Shown: one piece after another, positions 9,909-22,026 of the stretch | Numbering within the stretch: position 1 is the first letter of the stretch | Layout: each line of letters begins with the position of its first letter | NCBI GenBank assembly: GCA_024704765.1 | Contig: JAKMXF010000321.1 | Span: forward strand, 620,001 to 684,000 | Length of the DNA stretch: 64,000 bases | Source of the DNA: Oopsacas minuta | Taxonomy: Eukaryota > Porifera > Hexactinellida > Lyssacinosida > Leucopsacidae | Reading direction: 5' to 3' | Made by a program: the position numbers and the translations under genes | Notes under the pieces: generated by a model | The model's input: the letters and a program-made list of their open reading frames with translations, nothing else | Told to the model about the DNA's origin: nothing | Databases searched by the model: none

Positions 9909-12365
9909 ATGACTAAATGGGTAACTCAATCCCGTCTGTTGTTATTATCAGCAGTAATGAAACACGGGACTGAGGATTGGGGTATTGTCAATGATGTCAT
10001 TAAGACCTACCTGTCAAACAGATCTATCCAATCTTGTCTCACAGCTGACATGTGTAAAATAGAATATGAATCATTGGTTTCAGGACAAGATCAACCTGGT
10101 AGTAGTTTTGACATATCTCTACAAGATAAACTTGTAAATGAGTTGAAGAGACTAAGGATAGAAGAGATTGAAAGCCAACTAGCTATTTGTAAACAGAAAT
10201 ACTTAAATGTGTTTCAAGACAAACAGCTGATTGAGACTGGCAGATTGAATGGACAGAATTCAGACATTCTGAGTGAGATAGAAAAACAAGGAAATGATTT
10301 TGATTTGAAAGTTTTCTGTAATGAAAGAGGAATACGACTGAAAGCTGAAAAAGAAATAAAATCAACTAGCAAAAATACAAATAAGTCAAAAGCTAACAAG
10401 ACTCCTGCAAATGGTAATTTGAATATTTGTAATTTCCACTTATCATTATTACGAGCCCCTTCGCTTGCTCGCGCTGCGCTGCTTATGAACACTTTATGTT
10501 CGCACGGGGCTCGGTGCCTCGAAGTTAGTTAAGTATAAAATTGCCAAATTTAATTGATAATAAATATTCCAACTATTTGTTTACTATATATTCATAAAAG
10601 AATTACGAAAGTAGATTTTCCCGAAAATGTAACGAACATTTTCAATATCATTTAATCCTGTAACATATATTTACCAGACAAAGACCAGAAGTCTAAATTA
10701 CCTATGATAGTTACCATCCCTACTTCTCAGCTTCCTCCACCCTCTCATCAGGAGAGACCTGCTGTACCTGCTACTAGCTCCAGAAGAGGAGAGAGATCAT
10801 ACACACCTGACACTCAATCACTTAACATTGGTTGGTGTTACACTACACACAATTAAGGTTATCAATCAACAACACATCTCCGTTATTATACTATATTAAA
10901 ATTGACACAATACTGTACTACTGATTCTTACATAAATGTACAGTCTAATTTACTTGTGGCCTTGTGGGGGTTAATCGGGAAGCATTTTTAGATACTACAC
11001 TTTGGGAAATTCTCCATTTCTGGCATTCTAATTTTATAACTTTCTGTTATGAACTATTTCAATCCAAATTGCCTACGTGGTAACGTCAAATCCACTTTGG
11101 AATTTTAGGTTTTCTACTACTTACTATGTCACACTTACCCTATACGGGGATCTTTGGATTATCCTGGGATTTGACAAGAAATCCACGCAAGAGTTTAAGA
11201 ACACAGGGAAATATTTGCAATTATATGTGTGTTAAATAATTGCATAGAATTGCTATATATGGATATAAACATGGAAATCCTGATAAATATTGTGAGAGGT
11301 TAGTATGCTATACTGTATTGAATTATTTTCACTTTTAGGAAGTCCTTGTTGTACAGAGACTTCTAGAGATATAGAGTCGAAGAGTGACTTTTCATTTCCT
11401 TCACAGCCTAGACATAATCGCTCCATTATGCAGATTCCTATAAAAGATTGTATCTTGACTAAGATCGAGCAAGAAGCAGGTGCTAGCGGGATTAAAACCT
11501 GGAGGAAAGCTATTCTATTAGTTTGGAGAGAAGCTACTCAACACAAATATGCTAATGTATTTCTGAATCCAGTTACTAATGACGAAGCTCCAGGATACAG
11601 GTTAGAATTTATATATCACATAATTTAGCTTTTTATCTAATAATACAGTCAACTCCCGTTTATATATTAACACTGATATATCTAACTTGTAAATACATAC
11701 ACACTGGTCCCAAACTGCCTAATTAATTCGGTTATATCAAAGTAATTATCGCTGCTCCTTGAGCTTCGATATGATGGGGAGAGCACTGTGAATCTGTTAT
11801 AACTAAAATGTTCCCTTATTAGATGTTTTACTAAGGATGGTATATTTTGTTTATCTGCCTGGATGTTGTTCTAGGTAATTTTGAGGCACTCCTCGCTTGG
11901 TTGCAGGGGGATTTCTAAACAAAATCCACCATCCATGGTTAAATATCTAATAAGCATATAGAGAATTTTTGCAAAACAATATACTGAATACATTTTTGTA
12001 GGAATATAGTTAAACACCCGCTAGATCTGAACACTATAAAGCGTAACGTAGAATCTGGTAAGACAAACACGACAAGAGAATTTCAGCGTGACATGATGTT
12101 ACTATTCATTAACGCTATAATGTATAACAGATCTGATCAAGTAGTAACTAACATGGCTCAAGAAATGCTATTCGATGTTGTGGAATCAATCGAGTCATTC
12201 ATTGACACTCAATTGAAGTTACATAAACAGAGAGATTTAGGATTAGATGATGAAGGTAGGATATCTGGTATGAAGACGAGACGAGCTAGGAGAGCAACTC
12301 GAGAGGAAGAAATTGTTGGATTAGCTAAGAGGACAAGATTTGAGTCACACAAGAATAGGAACTGA
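9909..12365 (+). CDS. BRD8: Bromodomain protein BRD8, four exons
   Basis: Exons 9909-10413, 10678-10830, 11339-11600 and 12002-12365 join in frame at GT-AG borders to give 427 residues. Exon 1 matches the BRD8 N-terminus (LLLLSAVMKHGTEDWGIV, then a coiled KLVNELKRLRIEEIESQL segment and ELIxxG-like IETGRLNGQ). Exon 2 is Ser/Pro-rich. Exons 3 and 4 form one bromodomain: TWRKAILLVWREATQHKYA, NPVTNDEAPGYR, IVKHPLDLNTIKRNVESG and MMLLFINAIMYNRSD. The acetyl-lysine-contacting Asn lies in AIMYN. BRD8 is a subunit of the NuA4/TIP60 histone acetyltransferase complex. Vertebrate BRD8 isoforms can carry a second bromodomain and a long acidic tail; here a short basic tail (TRRARRATREEE) ends the protein. 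Intron 1 has a small GC-rich insert (10445-10525). Confidence 0.9.
11644..11790. repeat. MITE of the CTCGTTATATCGAA family in BRD8 intron 3
   Basis: The left end is TACAGTCAACTCCCGTTTATAT and the right end is GAGCTTCGATATGATGGGGAGAGCACTGT, an imperfect inverted copy. It lies wholly inside BRD8 intron 3. Confidence 0.45.
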
Positions 12366-13342
12366 TTTATATAACTTGTGTATTGTTCGTATGCTATTTT
12401 TACTTATTTATCTAGCTTCAACTAAATTTGGTTTTATTAGGTAGAGATTAGATTGAGATACACATTTCAGTTTCTATACATTTGTCATGCATGATACAGG
12501 TAATAGTTGATCTCTCATTTGTCTAGTGTCTACCATACTTGTCAACCTTCTCTATCTTCTCTAGCATTGCTTGACAATTACAATTGTTTAAACATACCCT
12601 TCTTACTCCGAACCTTATTACCCTGTAGGCCTGAATCCGACCAGAACCTATTAGAATTAAATTTTTACTGATTACCATATACGAGTAATGACCAACCGAT
12701 GAATCGGACCGGCACGAACGCCATGATTTAATTAACTTAAAATCAATGAGTTGTTACTCCTATTCCTTATTCCTTGATAAGTAATAGGAATAAATGCTCT
12801 ATTATCATAAGTTAATTAATCTTGACCTTCATCGTCTGGTCATTTCTGCAATTGAATGATATTTTGCAATTTATAAATTCAAATTCATTTTAGCGATTTC
12901 ATCATAACTTCACACATTTTAACAAAGTTTCCAAATTGATTGCAACACTATCCAGCTACATTAACATCATGTATGTCCATATATGGCATCCTATAAAACA
13001 ATTCGCGTATTCTCTAGTTGAATTTTTTCACTGATTAATTGCATAGCTGTTTATTCTATAATACACCTGAATTCCTTAGAAGTGCTTAATTGGCATAAAA
13101 TTCTACGATATGCAATCTATTAATAGTTGAAATTACGTAATTAGAAATATTGGAAGTGGAAACTATATATCCTAGATATCTGCAATATAGCCACTATTGA
13201 TGCTAAAATTAGAATACTGATAAAATTGCTAAATATAGAAGTTTTCCCCCTTTCGAGGATTTAGCTGTTTGCTATATAATGTAAGACTTTGTATATTTCT
13301 GTACAATTAGCCATCAAATAATAGTCAAAGCCCAACATCAAA
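12366..13342. other. Intergenic spacer, nothing recognised
   Basis: Very AT-rich. A minus-strand stretch near 12528-12585 reads MLEKIEKVDKYGRH followed by a stop, which looks exon-like, but no companion exon was found on that strand up to 13342. Confidence 0.4.
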
Positions 13343-14056
13343 ATGAGCTGGAATAGAGACTTCCTAGCCCTTGTGAAGAATGTTAGCTCCCTGTCACATG
13401 GAGAGATTGTTGTACAGCACGATAAGATGGAAGACGACATCAATACTATTTATATACTTCTAAAGCCGAAAGATGGACCCTTCAAACATGGACATTTTGA
13501 GTTCGAGATTTCAGATTATTCAAGCTATCCTGACGGATGTCCGAATGTAGAATCACAAACTAAAATCTATCATCCTAATATAGAGGATGGTGCAGTATGT
13601 TTCTCAATGTTCGATGATTGGAGTTCAAGTTATGATCTCACTGACCTTGCGATGGGTCTTCTGTTTCTTCTCAAGAATCCTGAAATATCTGACCCACTGA
13701 ATTCAGAATTTGAAGGCTGGGAAACTGAAGACACTTTTAGGGAAAATGTAAGGAAATCCCTGAAGGGACAATACGGAGAGTATCCTAAAAACTGGCACTG
13801 CCTCGAGGGAGAAGATATAGATTCCGGAGATGAATCGAGTGATAATGAACACAATGACACAGCTGATAAAGACCCCCCCTCTCCCGACCCTCCACAACCA
13901 GATAAGACTCCTGTTACCATAGAAACCACTATCGCTGATCCAATACCAACACCTGAATCTATACAACAGCCTTACAGCAAACTAACTATTAATACAACAT
14001 TCGCCATTGGAGCAGCGCTAATATTCACTATTGTTATATATAAAATGGTAAAATAG
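13343..14056 (+). CDS. Ubiquitin-conjugating (E2) fold protein with C-terminal membrane anchor
   Basis: This 237-residue protein has a UBC (E2) fold at about residues 1-150. It shows the HPN motif (77-79, IYHPNIEDGAVCF), a candidate catalytic cysteine Cys86 nine residues after the HPN Asn region, a Trp in FDDWSSSYDL, and the NPEISDPLNSEF segment that matches the E2 NPxxxDPLN block. An acidic/Pro-rich linker (EDIDSGDESSDNEHND, then PPSPDPPQPD) leads to a hydrophobic helix at 217-233 (TTFAIGAALIFTIVIY) and a Lys-containing tail. That is a classic tail anchor, placing the E2 domain in the cytosol on the endoplasmic reticulum or another membrane. UBE2J1/J2 share this architecture, but their E2 cores look different; the core here is nearer generic UBE2 or UBE2M types. 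Catalytic activity is inferred only from the Cys and HPN. Confidence 0.75.
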   Translation: MSWNRDFLALVKNVSSLSHGEIVVQHDKMEDDINTIYILLKPKDGPFKHGHFEFEISDYSSYPDGCPNVESQTKIYHPNIEDGAVCFSMFDDWSSSYDLTDLAMGLLFLLKNPEISDPLNSEFEGWETEDTFRENVRKSLKGQYGEYPKNWHCLEGEDIDSGDESSDNEHNDTADKDPPSPDPPQPDKTPVTIETTIADPIPTPESIQQPYSKLTINTTFAIGAALIFTIVIYKMVK

Positions 14057-14802
14057 TACTAAATTTCTAATTCCTTTTTAGATGTTTATTTTTCAAATTA
14101 ACTTGAATTTCACTGAGCAATTCTACCAGATAACATGCTTTACTATTGTTACTTGTGGTTTAGCAAAATTTAATCAATTCATATTTCTACGTCATAGTTT
14201 CAATTTCCTTTGAGTATAAGGTGGTTTGGGTATGCAAGTAGGAATAATTATTCGTATTTCTTTCAAACATATTAATTGGAGGCACTACGTGTATTTGGAT
14301 TATAAATTGGCACAGTGTGTTAGATAAGAAATCGTGATCCTCAGTGCGCATCACACGGTAATTGTCTATGCATCCTGAACATTTCAGCCCTTAATCATAA
14401 TCAATAATAGTTTTGACAATGCACTGTCTACGGTTATAGAAAATATAATAATAAATGCAGTGATTTCAATACTGACACACTTCACTATATAATCGGGAAT
14501 TCCGTTTCCATTAACTTTGATACAATATCTAACAGGATAAGATCTATCTAGACGAATTCAGTATTCAGTATTCGGTTTGTAATCAAAACAAATATAATCA
14601 GTATTCGTTTGGGTTAACCGAATATTTCAGTATTCGCATCGTTATTCAGTAAGCCTGATTAATGAATACTGATTTTCGATTCGAGCTGTTTGCCTTGTAA
14701 TAAATACGAATCCATCTGATTGCATGTTCGGTACACACATCGCTATATTAATTGGGGAATATTCTCAAATACACACAGTTGCACAGCAAGATTTCACTTA
14801 GA
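14057..14802. other. Intergenic spacer with a CAGTATTCG-rich tract
   Basis: Non-coding. Between about 14556 and 14665 the phrase CAGTATTC or ATTCGGTT recurs at least five times in both orientations around GGTTAACC, suggesting a small decayed inverted element. The rest is unremarkable. Confidence 0.4.
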
Positions 14803-16029
14803 ATGACAGAGTTATCTAACACAAGTCCGCATCACACACACATCAATGATTCTGTCATCAAATTTAACATAAATCCGACTAAACTAATCGTAATACACAG
14901 TCCATGTATTGTAAGGAATATAAGCAATTATCTGAGTAGCCTGGGAGGAAAGGAAGAGAGAAATGAAATATTCTCTAACAAGGAAGACAGACTTCCTTTC
15001 CGATTCCGTCCAGCTGAATCATACTCTAAGCCTGCATTCGCTGATCCCACACGTCCATCTTCAATGCTAATTAAAGTTAAGATCCCTAAAATACGAACTA
15101 GTCAATATCAAGATAACTGTGTAATTGAGTGTATGGGAATAGTACAAACTTTATACAAGTTTAAACGTCCATTTGACTTCCAATTCCTTTCACCTGCATT
15201 ACATCCTTTGCCATCCAAATACTCGTTAGATGATTACAATCCGTACAACACAGTCGTAGATAGTTCACAGTTGAAAAAAGATATTCCATTATTCGTTCTT
15301 CCCTCTTCTAATCCTAGACTGGACTGGACTTATCTCTCATTCAAGCCTACAGACAAAGAGTTAACTGGCAGAGCTAGAACATTTGGCATAGTACACGGCA
15401 TAAAGTTTGAAGAACCGAGTGTACCTACTGTACCAAGAAAACAAGTCAAACAGAAGGAGTATTTGTTGCCATTATTGGAGAAATTATTCGAAGAGAGGCC
15501 AATTTGGAGTCGAGTAGCGTTGCATTGTAAGACAGGAGCTGATTCCGGGAGTCTAAGGTCCGCACTGTCTAGTATAGCTTACCATTTCTCCAGCGGTCCA
15601 TGGAAATATTGTTGGATTAAATTTGGTATTGACCCTCGTGTGCTACCCAAATATAAATGGTTTCAGATAGTAGAGTGTAAGATAACACGTTTGAAACATG
15701 CTAGATCAAAGGTACTACAAGCTAGTGACCATAGCTTTACTACTTCTCTTATTGAGGAGACTGTAAGTAGAGATATGTCAAGTAGTCGTGTAGTAAGAGA
15801 ACATGTGAATAATCCGATATCATATTTACTTACACAGGATACAACTGCTCAAACAGCTAGGCTATCTTACCAGATTATTGATATAGAACTTGATTCTGTG
15901 AGAGAGCTAGTACATATTAATGATGGTAAGGAGACTGTATGTACTAAAGAGACGGGATGGTTCCCTACGGAAGTTCAGGATAAGATTAGAAGTATAATTA
16001 AATATAAATTGGATTATGATTCGGACTAG
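14803..16029 (+). CDS. GTF3C5: General transcription factor IIIC subunit 5 (TFIIIC63)
   Basis: The 408-residue product matches TFIIIC subunit 5 (yeast Tfc1), a DNA-binding subunit that contacts the A block of tRNA gene promoters in the nucleus and recruits TFIIIB for RNA polymerase III. Recognisable segments include RFRPAESYSKPAFADPT near the N-terminus, LFEERPIWSRVAL, GPWKYCWIKFGIDPR with IxFGxDPR typical of the family, and the C-terminal SYQIIDIELDSVRELVHIN followed by a Cys-Thr-Glu-Gly-Trp-containing block (VCTKETGWF). The acidic tail of vertebrate proteins is reduced to LDYDSD. The ATG at 14803 is chosen; the frame stays open upstream to a non-ATG start at 14752. It is a single exon. Confidence 0.88.
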   Translation: MTELSNTSPHHTHINDSVIKFNINPTKLIVIHSPCIVRNISNYLSSLGGKEERNEIFSNKEDRLPFRFRPAESYSKPAFADPTRPSSMLIKVKIPKIRTSQYQDNCVIECMGIVQTLYKFKRPFDFQFLSPALHPLPSKYSLDDYNPYNTVVDSSQLKKDIPLFVLPSSNPRLDWTYLSFKPTDKELTGRARTFGIVHGIKFEEPSVPTVPRKQVKQKEYLLPLLEKLFEERPIWSRVALHCKTGADSGSLRSALSSIAYHFSSGPWKYCWIKFGIDPRVLPKYKWFQIVECKITRLKHARSKVLQASDHSFTTSLIEETVSRDMSSSRVVREHVNNPISYLLTQDTTAQTARLSYQIIDIELDSVRELVHINDGKETVCTKETGWFPTEVQDKIRSIIKYKLDYDSD

Positions 16030-16205
16030 TTTTTATGAATATTTGTTTTAACTAATATACTCACAGTCGTCCCACAACATTCTGCTAATCCATGGTAAAT
16101 CTCGGACAAAATATCATAATTATTATGAAAATGCACCAAAAAATTTATACTAATTTGCCTCCTATACACAATTTGATTAATATTCGTTCTACAACATACT
16201 TGTAG

Positions 16206-16839
16206 ATGTTCTTTGAATTCCATCATTTTGAGAGAGGATTATCACTCCTGAAGAGGAGACATTATTATCTTGTCATTAAGCTTACTGCTTCATTTACAAT
16301 CCTATTTACATCAAGTCTTTACTTGGCTAACAGGATACACACTGATTATGGTAATTACATGATTAGTGTGAAGTTATGCTATGTCAACTTGAGGGTTGCT
16401 TCATTTCTACTATAAACTCAACGTTAAATACATTCAACTCCTGTTTCATCGAAGCTCAAGGGATAATAATAATAATTACTTCGATATAACCGAAGAAATA
16501 TATGTTACTTTGAAGGTTGTACCATATTTGTACAATTTCAAACATCAATATAAGCGGGTATTTGATATATCCGTGTTCGATATAACTGGAGTTGATTGTG
16601 ATTGTATGTATCATTCTGGCAACTGCTCATTAACTATTATCCTTTAGAATTTAGATTCAAAGTAAAGCAAAGATATCCTAAAATAATAGAATGTAAGTTT
16701 ATTCATTTTTGTAGCTTTTTCTGAGCCTTTTTAATTATTTATATTATTTATAGTTTACTATGATTATTATGAAGGTCAAGGTTACCCGATGCGAGATCTA
16801 GATAATCTCAGATTGAAATATGAACAATATCATAAATGA
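16206..16839 (+). CDS. Small single-pass membrane protein, three exons, unrecognised
   Basis: Exons 16206-16350, 16648-16692 and 16754-16839 join in a consistent frame at GT-AG borders to give 91 residues. Exon 1 begins MFFEFHHFERGLSLLKRR and carries one membrane helix (YYLVIKLTASFTILFTSSLY). Exons 2 and 3 give a basic then aromatic tail: FRFKVKQRYPKIIEFYYDYY, EGQGYPMRDLDNLR and a terminal KYEQYHK. Support is the frame kept through a 45-base micro-exon and two phase-1 introns; no homology is recognised. Length, one helix and basic flanks would suit a small mitochondrial inner-membrane or endoplasmic reticulum assembly factor, but this is speculation. The first ATG directly follows a possible acceptor (CTTGTAG), so an upstream exon may exist. 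Intron 1 contains a MITE (16429-16599). Confidence 0.5.
16429..16599. repeat. MITE of the CTCGTTATATCGAA family in an intron
   Basis: The left end has TTCAACTCCTGTTTCATCGAAG and the right end has GTGTTCGATATAACTGGAGTTGA, which are inverted copies. It lies within intron 1 of the three-exon small membrane protein gene. Confidence 0.5.
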
Positions 16840-17352
16840 ATAATTCTCTTTACACTTCTTTTCAGTGTATTAAATGCTTTTGATTGATATCTTTTGTTAC
16901 TTGCATTGATTTACAGTCTGAGGTTTGTTTGTACTTAGAGCGTTGTTCGTATATTATAACTTTTTTCATGGGAATAGAATGCATTTTGTATGGTAAATAG
17001 CAAAGAAAATTCTTTCGAAATACGATTTGCTAATAGGGAAACACTGTAGATTATTTATAAACATGTGTTTCAGCTTGGCTAGGATAAGTTCAATTATGGA
17101 TTAAAGCGTTTATAATGTACGTACTTTTTATATTGTGAAATACATTTGGCACGAAAATTTGTTAACATGTCCTGTTTTCACTGTAAATGCCATCAACCAC
17201 TCTCAATACACCTAGATGTTAATATTAATAGAATCAATCAAGGTAGTAGAATGTGCCCTATTTCCGCTTATTCTAATTTGTGAGCTCTTATTCACATAAA
17301 ATGTTCAGATAAAAATATTTCCATATTGATATATTAGCATTTATTTACTCAA
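16840..17352. other. Spacer upstream of Dicer
   Basis: AT-rich, no gene seen. It should include the Dicer promoter; no clear TATA or initiator element was recognised. Confidence 0.4.
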
Positions 17353-20300
17353 ATGGAATCAGAATTAGAAGCAGCAGAACGAGTAGAATCTAATGAATTA
17401 GATGAACTTCTGACTTCTTGTATGGATCTATTAGATTTAAACATAACAGATCAGTTGACAGCTAGGAAATACCAGCAAGAATTAATTGAACAATGTTTCA
17501 AACAAAATAGCATAATATTCCTCGGTACAGGCACAGGCAAGACCTATATTGCCGTAGAAGTCATCAAGAGATTCAAGTCTCAAATATTAGGAAATTTCTA
17601 TGATCCAGATAGCAAAGAACGAACCGAGATCAAACGAACTTTTTTTCTGGTGAATATGGTTCCTCTTGCTATCCAACAAGCTGCATATATAAAAACACAC
17701 TTAGGTAGTAAATTTCGCGTTAAGAGAGTTATAGGAGCTGATATGGATGAATCATGGGATGCAAATCATTGGCAATGCGAATTCCAACAAAATCACGTTT
17801 TTGTATTAACTGGGGAGATATTACGTAAATTACTAGTTAGCGTTACTATTAAAATGCGAGATATAAATCTATTGATATTTGATGAAGCTCATCATGTTTC
17901 AAAAGATGACATTTACAAACAAATAATGGAAATATACCACAAAGAACGGAGAGAAGACAGTCACGTACAGACTAGAATAATCGGCTTAACCGCTTCACTA
18001 CTAAATGAGAAGAATATGGAACGTAAACTTGATGACAAACTTGAAAAACTAGCTAGCATATACAACAGCACGATAATCACAGCTAAGAATTTCGTAGAGG
18101 TTGATGAGCATTGCGCTAGACCTGATTTCTCCACTATACCATACGTACCACTTACACTAGACCAGAGACATTCGAAATTAAAATGTAGGCTAGAAAATTT
18201 CTCCAATTTTATTGAAGCATGTGGTGGTGATAAATGGAAAGCTATCACTAACACTAGTAGTGCTGCTTCCAAGATAGCAACCATACTTGGTACTAACCAT
18301 ATATTCCAGAAAGAACAAAACTTTGAAATCAAAACATTACAATGTGTCAAAAAACTAGGCAATAAATTACAAGTTGTTGTCGAACAGCTTGGACCAAGAA
18401 TAGCATTTTCATTTGCAGAAAATCTCCGAAACAAATTGTTAAAATATATCTTAACAATAGAAGTTGATCACATACAATCAGCTGTTAGCTGCCTGCTATC
18501 TATCATATCTAGCTATCTAAACAGTTGGGAAGGATCTGGACCTAAATTAAGTGACGTATCAGATAAAGTTACTGTGTTTTGTCATGAATTGAAGTATACA
18601 AGTCAAACGGAGAAATTTTGCGGAATAGCATTCATAAAAGATAGAGTTATAGCATACATGCTGAATCTCTACCTTAACCAATTAACTGCAAATGAGAAAG
18701 AGCTGTCACACATCAGAAGTAGTCACTGTACTGGACAATCTCCTAGTGCTCTATTCCCTGAAGTTTTCTTCGATAGTAACAGTCAAATATCTTTATTAGA
18801 AAAATTCAGAAAAGGTGAATTAAATTTCTTACTGGCTACAGAGGTATTGTTAGAAGGATTCAATATGCCACAGTGTAATTTGGTAATGACATTTGATAGA
18901 ATAGATCATTTCAGATATTTCACTCAATCTAGAGGGCGTGCCAGGGCTAAAGGGGGACTATACAAGTATCTTGTTCCTGCAGATGATGTGGTGGTTTGCC
19001 ATAAAGAGTTGGAAAAATATGACCAGTTTGAATTATCCCTACGCTCCTTCGTTCTAGAAAACTTTGTATATACAGAGAAAGAGTATATAGAACCTAAGAA
19101 TATCCCCAGTCCATTGACAACTAATAAAGGAGCTTCTATTACATATGAACAGGCAGTTTCTTATGTATACCAGTATTGTCAAAACTTGGTCGATGGTGTT
19201 AACCTGGACCAGTTTACTGTTTGGGCCCCCGTGTTCAGGATATACCGACGTGAGGAGATCGGGGATAATGACAAGTTCTTCTGTGTTATTTCAATGCCTA
19301 AATGTTGTTACGCACTTACTGAGACAGTTACAAGCGAGTTTTGGGTCGATAGCAAACGAGCAGCTCAGAGACACGCTGCACTTAATGTATGTAAGAAACT
19401 TTATGAATTGAATGAAATTGATGAGTTACTACAGCCTAAATATAGATTAATTAAACTATTCAAACAGAAAAAGAAGGGAGCATCAGCTCAACGAATGGAC
19501 TATCGTGGTAGGAAGACATACGATATTATTATACCTAATTCACTACAAAAACGCTGTGACAAAAATTCACCGGATAAAACAACTCGCTACTACCTATACC
19601 CTATCCGCATAACAAGAACACTTTACACTAATACATATACAATGGGTATTCTATCAACAAATCTTTGGAAAGTTCTCCCTCCTTCATTCATGTTGAAAGT
19701 TGGTTTATATGATGTTGAGGTTGAACTGATAGAACATATAGAGATTGATCTTACATCAGAAAAACTAGCACTATTATTGAATTGCTATGAAATATTAATC
19801 AAATCAATATTCCCTCTCCCATCTAAACATCTTGAATTTTCCTCAAAAACTGATTGTATTAAGGAATATATTATTGTTCCTATCAATGGTTTTGCAGATT
19901 ACTCAATTGACTATGAAAGAGTCAAAACTATCCTCCAAACAATTCCAAACGAAAAACCAAATCCAATAAATCCACAATTGGAGCCGAGGGAGTATGAAGG
20001 AATGTTTATTAAAAAGAATTATTGTTCTAAATTTGATTCTGACCAATATAAAGTTGTGCGGGCAGGTAAAAGTGTTACTATCGACTCTGAGTTTACAGAC
20101 GAAGACAAAGCAGAATCTTATCGAGGGTATTTCAAGGATAAATACGGAGTTGAAATGACTGTAAAAGATCAACCTTTCTTAGAAGTAGTGCCGTATAAAT
20201 TTGTATTACCAAGTTACACACGTAAATCAGGAACTATAGATATTGATAATGTTAAAACGAAGAGACGAAATACAATTATTCTATTCCCAGAGATAGTAGA

Positions 20301-20864
20301 TGAGTTGTTACTCTATAGGAATGTCACCCCAGACCTATTACTGCTACCTTCTATTCTACACAAGATTGAATCATTTTTGTTAGTTATTGAATTCAGGGAA
20401 AAATTGTATCCGGATATTGATGCTCATTTCCTAGATTTAAATCATCTCTACAGTGCTTTAACCCTCAGGAGATGTCAGGAAGAATTAGACTTAGAAAGAT
20501 TAGAATTCCTGGGTGATACTTGTCTCAAATTCTTAACCTGTCTATCTCTATTTTGCTGTAGTATAACTGCAAGTCAAGCTTTACTCACTCTAAGGAAATC
20601 TATATGTGTAAGTAACAAGCAATTGGTAGAGATAGCTGTTAAGAAAGATATGAATCTACCTGCTTATATGCGAGGACGTGAATTTGTAGCTAAGTGTAAT
20701 TGGCTGCCTCCGCGTGTAGTTCCGACACAGGAAATTATGAATAGAGAAATAGTTGATAGCGATAATACACTAATATCGGATAAAATGGAGATCGCTAGCA
20801 GTAATGCTGACTCTGTTAAGGCCAGTGAGGAGATAACGGATATGGAAATTGAAAGTGTTCAAGC

Positions 20865-20896
<32 letters not shown>

Positions 20897-22026
20897 CTAC
20901 TACTACTACTACTACTACTACTACAACAGATCAACAAGCTATGGATACCACCAGCAAGCAGGTTGATACCAATACCATAGATAAATCTAATACAGATGAC
21001 GTCACTAAAGTCTTTCCACCAGATTCTTCCTATTTGAGACAATCTCTTGCTAATAAGTCAATAGCAGATTCATTTGAGTCTATAATAGGATCAATATTAA
21101 TAAGCGGTGGGATACCAGTTGCAATGAACTTCCTATACAAATACGGTAAGAATGAATTATTTCTTACTATTGAAGGAACCCCATTGGATTTGAATGTTCC
21201 TGTCGGGATACCTGCTAAACCCTCTGATTTTCAAGATCCATTCCATCTATTCTTACAACATGGTGATTGGCTGAGAAAAATATTCTCTTACACTACGCCT
21301 ATAGTTGAATGGAATGCATCTCATAAATCCTTCTACGAGAAAAATCATCAGAAAGATATAAGACTATTAGCAAGAGAGAAATTGAAAATGCGAGAGTCTT
21401 TAACACAAGGACATGAAGCTATCCTATTAGAAGCATTAACTCATGATTCTTATAACTTGGGTACTGTATCACTAACAAGGAGTTATCAGAGACTGGAGTT
21501 CTTAGGAGATGCTGTACTGGATTACCTTGTCACTACATACTTAATGTGCTATGCTCCTAAATCCTACCAACCTAAAGATTTACATATTATGAGAGCGTGT
21601 GTTGTATCTAATAGGAATTTTGCTAGATTGGCTGTAGACAGTGATATAGCTTCAGATTTGATATTTTCAAATCAACACTTAGGGAAGGAAATTGCGGATT
21701 TTACAGATTACATTTTATGTGATTCTAGCAACCAAGTGAAATTCTACAGACAAGAATTAGCATACTTATTAGAACAAAAGAGAGTGAAATCAAAATTCAA
21801 ACTTAAAGATAAACCAATCAGTAAGCTAGCAAAAGCTCCAAAAGCTCTAGGAGATATTTTTGAGTCTACAGCCTGTGCTGTATTCCTAATCTCAGACTTT
21901 AACCTTGTAACTGTATGGGAGTGTTTGGGTGGTTCGCTACGTGATAGCATTGAACAATTCTTAGAGGCTTATAAGTCTACAAAAGTTATGGTTTCGAAGA
22001 ATAAAATTCCTGAGGCAAATTCCTGA
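17353..22026 (+). CDS. DICER1: Dicer, complete single-exon gene
   Basis: The 1557-residue protein has the full Dicer order. First comes a DExD/H helicase with Walker A GTGTGKT (about 58-64) and DEAH (177-180), and a helicase C part ending SRGRARA near 525. The Dicer dimerisation domain (DUF283) follows at about 593-700. A PAZ region lies at about 830-955 and ends QPFLEVVPYKF. RNase IIIa has ERLEFLGDTCLKFL (near 1048) and IADSFESIIG (near 1238). RNase IIIb has QRLEFLGDAVLDYL (near 1380) and LGDIFESTACAVF (near 1500). Both RNase III domains keep the acidic Glu/Asp metal ligands, so both cuts should be possible. Dicer makes siRNA and miRNA from dsRNA in the cytoplasm. Oddities: a run of more than 20 threonines (about 1172-1193) sits inside RNase IIIa, and the usual C-terminal dsRBD is missing, since the protein ends about 40 residues after RNase IIIb. 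Whether it is orthologous to vertebrate DICER1 or a lineage paralogue needs a tree. Confidence 0.93.
20864..20927. repeat. (ACA)n(ACT)n trinucleotide repeat in Dicer
   Basis: About 21 consecutive ACA then ACT codons, all threonine, within the RNase IIIa insertion of Dicer. The frame is kept because the unit is a triplet. Confidence 0.95.

Noticed and set aside
12528-12585. Minus-strand stretch MLEKIEKVDKYGRH followed by a stop, looking like a last exon
   Set aside because: No other exon was found on that strand up to 13342, so it is probably chance or debris.
20770-21042. Minus-strand frame with serine and cysteine runs
   Set aside because: It is the complement of the threonine repeat in Dicer, not a gene.
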